Shown in pieces: positions 15,246-15,772 of a stretch of DNA of 15,772 nucleotides; positions within the stretch are counted from its first letter, which is position 1; each line of letters begins with the position of its first letter. Under the pieces are notes generated by a model, which had not been told where the DNA came from, made no database searches, and worked only from the letters and a program-made list of their open reading frames with translations. This DNA is from an uncultured Acetatifactor sp. (GTDB lineage Bacteria > Bacillota > Clostridia > Lachnospirales > Lachnospiraceae), in contig CAJUGT010000095.1 of NCBI GenBank assembly GCA_910586435.1, forward strand, positions 1-15,772, written 5' to 3'. Made by a program: the position numbers and the translations under genes.

Positions 15246-15532
15246 GAACCAATAGCGTTTGGTGGATTTCTTCCATGGCAGCGAAAGGGATGGGAGCGAA
15301 GGGACGGCGTCCGGGGTGGGGGAAGCGCTGCTCGGCCCGGGCAACGCCTCCGCCGGACTCACCGCTAACATAAGCTAGGACACAAAAGTACTGTGTCCAA
15401 TCTTTTGTAAGCGGTGGATTCCGGCTCCGGTCTAAGGGTGCCCTCAAGTGCTTTCACAGCGCTTCCCCCACCCCGGACGCCTGTATCTTCGCAAGTTTTA
15501 ATATAAAAAACAAAAAGGATGTGCCAAGTGGC
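15246..15532 (+). repeat. Structured repeat element, copy B
   Basis: About 287 bp homologous to copy A through its whole length, from GAACC at the 5' end to GCCAAGTGGC at the 3' end. A perfect 25-bp stem (15306-15330 with 15457-15481) encloses the same core CTCGGCCCGGGCAACGCC (15331-15348) and a nested hairpin ACCGCT/AGCGGT and GGACAC (15378-15383)/GTGTCC (15393-15398). Relative to copy A, three stem positions differ and all three are compensated on the opposite arm; two inner pairs covary too. The tail AAAAAGGATGTGCCAAGTGG leads into an open frame downstream. A long minus-strand open frame through the core is a by-product of its composition and is not called a gene. Confidence 0.85.
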
Positions 15533-15772
15533 AAATCAAATGACAACTCAAATAAAAGACCTATTGGAATATTCTATGGACTACAAAAAAGTTGCGGATA
15601 AAAAAGGTCATTTGCTGGCTCCTAAACGGCGCCAAACCAAGTACTTGTGTTGTAAAACTTTCGGAAAAACAGGCGTCCGGGGCATGGGGGGTTACGTGAA
15701 CGCACCAGAGGGCGTCCTTAGACCAAAGGCGTTGCCCGAGCCGAACGTAACCCCCCATGCCCCGGACGCCGT
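15528..15772 (+). CDS. Open frame starting in the repeat B tail, running off the right edge
   Basis: Starting at GTG 15528 (AAAGG about eight bases upstream) or ATG 15540, the frame is open to the end of the window, 81 codons. The first part reads MTTQIKDLLEYSMDYKKVADKKGHL and looks protein-like. From about residue 40 the frame runs into copy C of the repeat on the opposite strand, so the rest is probably not native protein. I read it as the 5' part of a small gene interrupted by, or fused to, the inverted repeat. No family is recognised. Continuing sequence beyond the edge is needed to see whether the frame resumes. Confidence 0.3.
   Translation, partial: MANQMTTQIKDLLEYSMDYKKVADKKGHLLAPKRRQTKYLCCKTFGKTGVRGMGGYVNAPEGVLRPKALPEPNVTPHAPDA
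15625..15772 (-). repeat. Structured repeat element, copy C (inverted, shorter variant)
   Basis: A perfect 26-bp inverted repeat (15672-15697 with 15745-15770) closes a 47-nt loop. Read on the minus strand the loop contains TCGGCTCGGGCAACGCC (17 bases, 15744-15728), then TTTGGTCTAAGGACGCCCTC, matching the core of copies A and B, but the nested hairpin block between GCC and GGTCTAA is replaced by TTT. The stem sequence differs from A and B beyond its first bases yet remains perfectly paired. On the minus strand the stem is followed by TGTTTTTCCGAAAGTTTTA, a diverged version of the A/B tail. The left boundary is approximate and the right is at the window edge. Confidence 0.75.

Noticed and set aside
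15246..15532. Repeat B as a retron or IscB/TnpB-type guide RNA
   Set aside because: Retrons need a reverse transcriptase and guide-RNA systems an IscB or TnpB gene nearby. None is in the window, and I see no diagnostic core of those RNAs. The right edge leaves a small chance that a partner gene lies outside.
15561..15758. 65-codon minus-strand open frame at the right edge
   Set aside because: It runs through the palindrome of copy C and has no ribosome binding site or recognisable motif.

Overview
The window looks like a chromosomal segment from an endospore-forming Clostridia species, most likely Lachnospiraceae. The reasons are a spoVAD gene, a spoIIM gene next to a nudF-like gene, a class Ic-type aminotransferase, an ECF sigma gene with its usual membrane partner, a DUF6147-like secreted protein, and a GH2 glycosidase facing a sugar-type solute-binding lipoprotein. 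This is inference from protein families; there is no rRNA or other direct taxonomic marker.

Layout. Positions 1-500 hold gene remnants (a C-terminal tail and a truncated MazG-like fragment) and two inverted repeats. At 501-2543 is a large solute-binding lipoprotein. It converges on a GH2 glycosidase (5048-2598, minus) across a shared hairpin. A strong sigma-A-type promoter at 5198-5226 then drives trpS, which ends in a terminator. A lone spoVAD follows with its own terminator. Next comes a probable aminotransferase-nudF-spoIIM cluster (8045-10642) with a promoter and a palindrome at its head; spoIIM also has a good match to a sigma-E (mother cell) promoter. A DAHP synthase gene (11691-10663, minus) with a clear promoter converges on spoIIM. 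The right end (12351-14973) carries an ECF sigma factor, a single-pass membrane protein that is probably its anti-sigma partner, a small secreted protein and a KTSC-like protein.

The most unusual content is a repeat family at 11880-12170 (A), 15246-15532 (B) and, inverted and shorter, about 15625-15772 (C). Each copy has a perfect 25-26 bp stem enclosing a GC-rich conserved core. The stem sequences differ between copies, but every difference is compensated on the other arm, and two inner helices of A and B covary as well. This points to selection on a folded RNA or single-stranded DNA. The 3' tail of A carries a Shine-Dalgarno sequence and a well-spaced ATG; in B the equivalent tail leads into an open frame that runs into copy C. 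I do not recognise this family. It is the best candidate for something undescribed.

The rest is housekeeping or family-typical metabolism, sporulation and signalling, with reassigned starts where a ribosome binding site argues for them.
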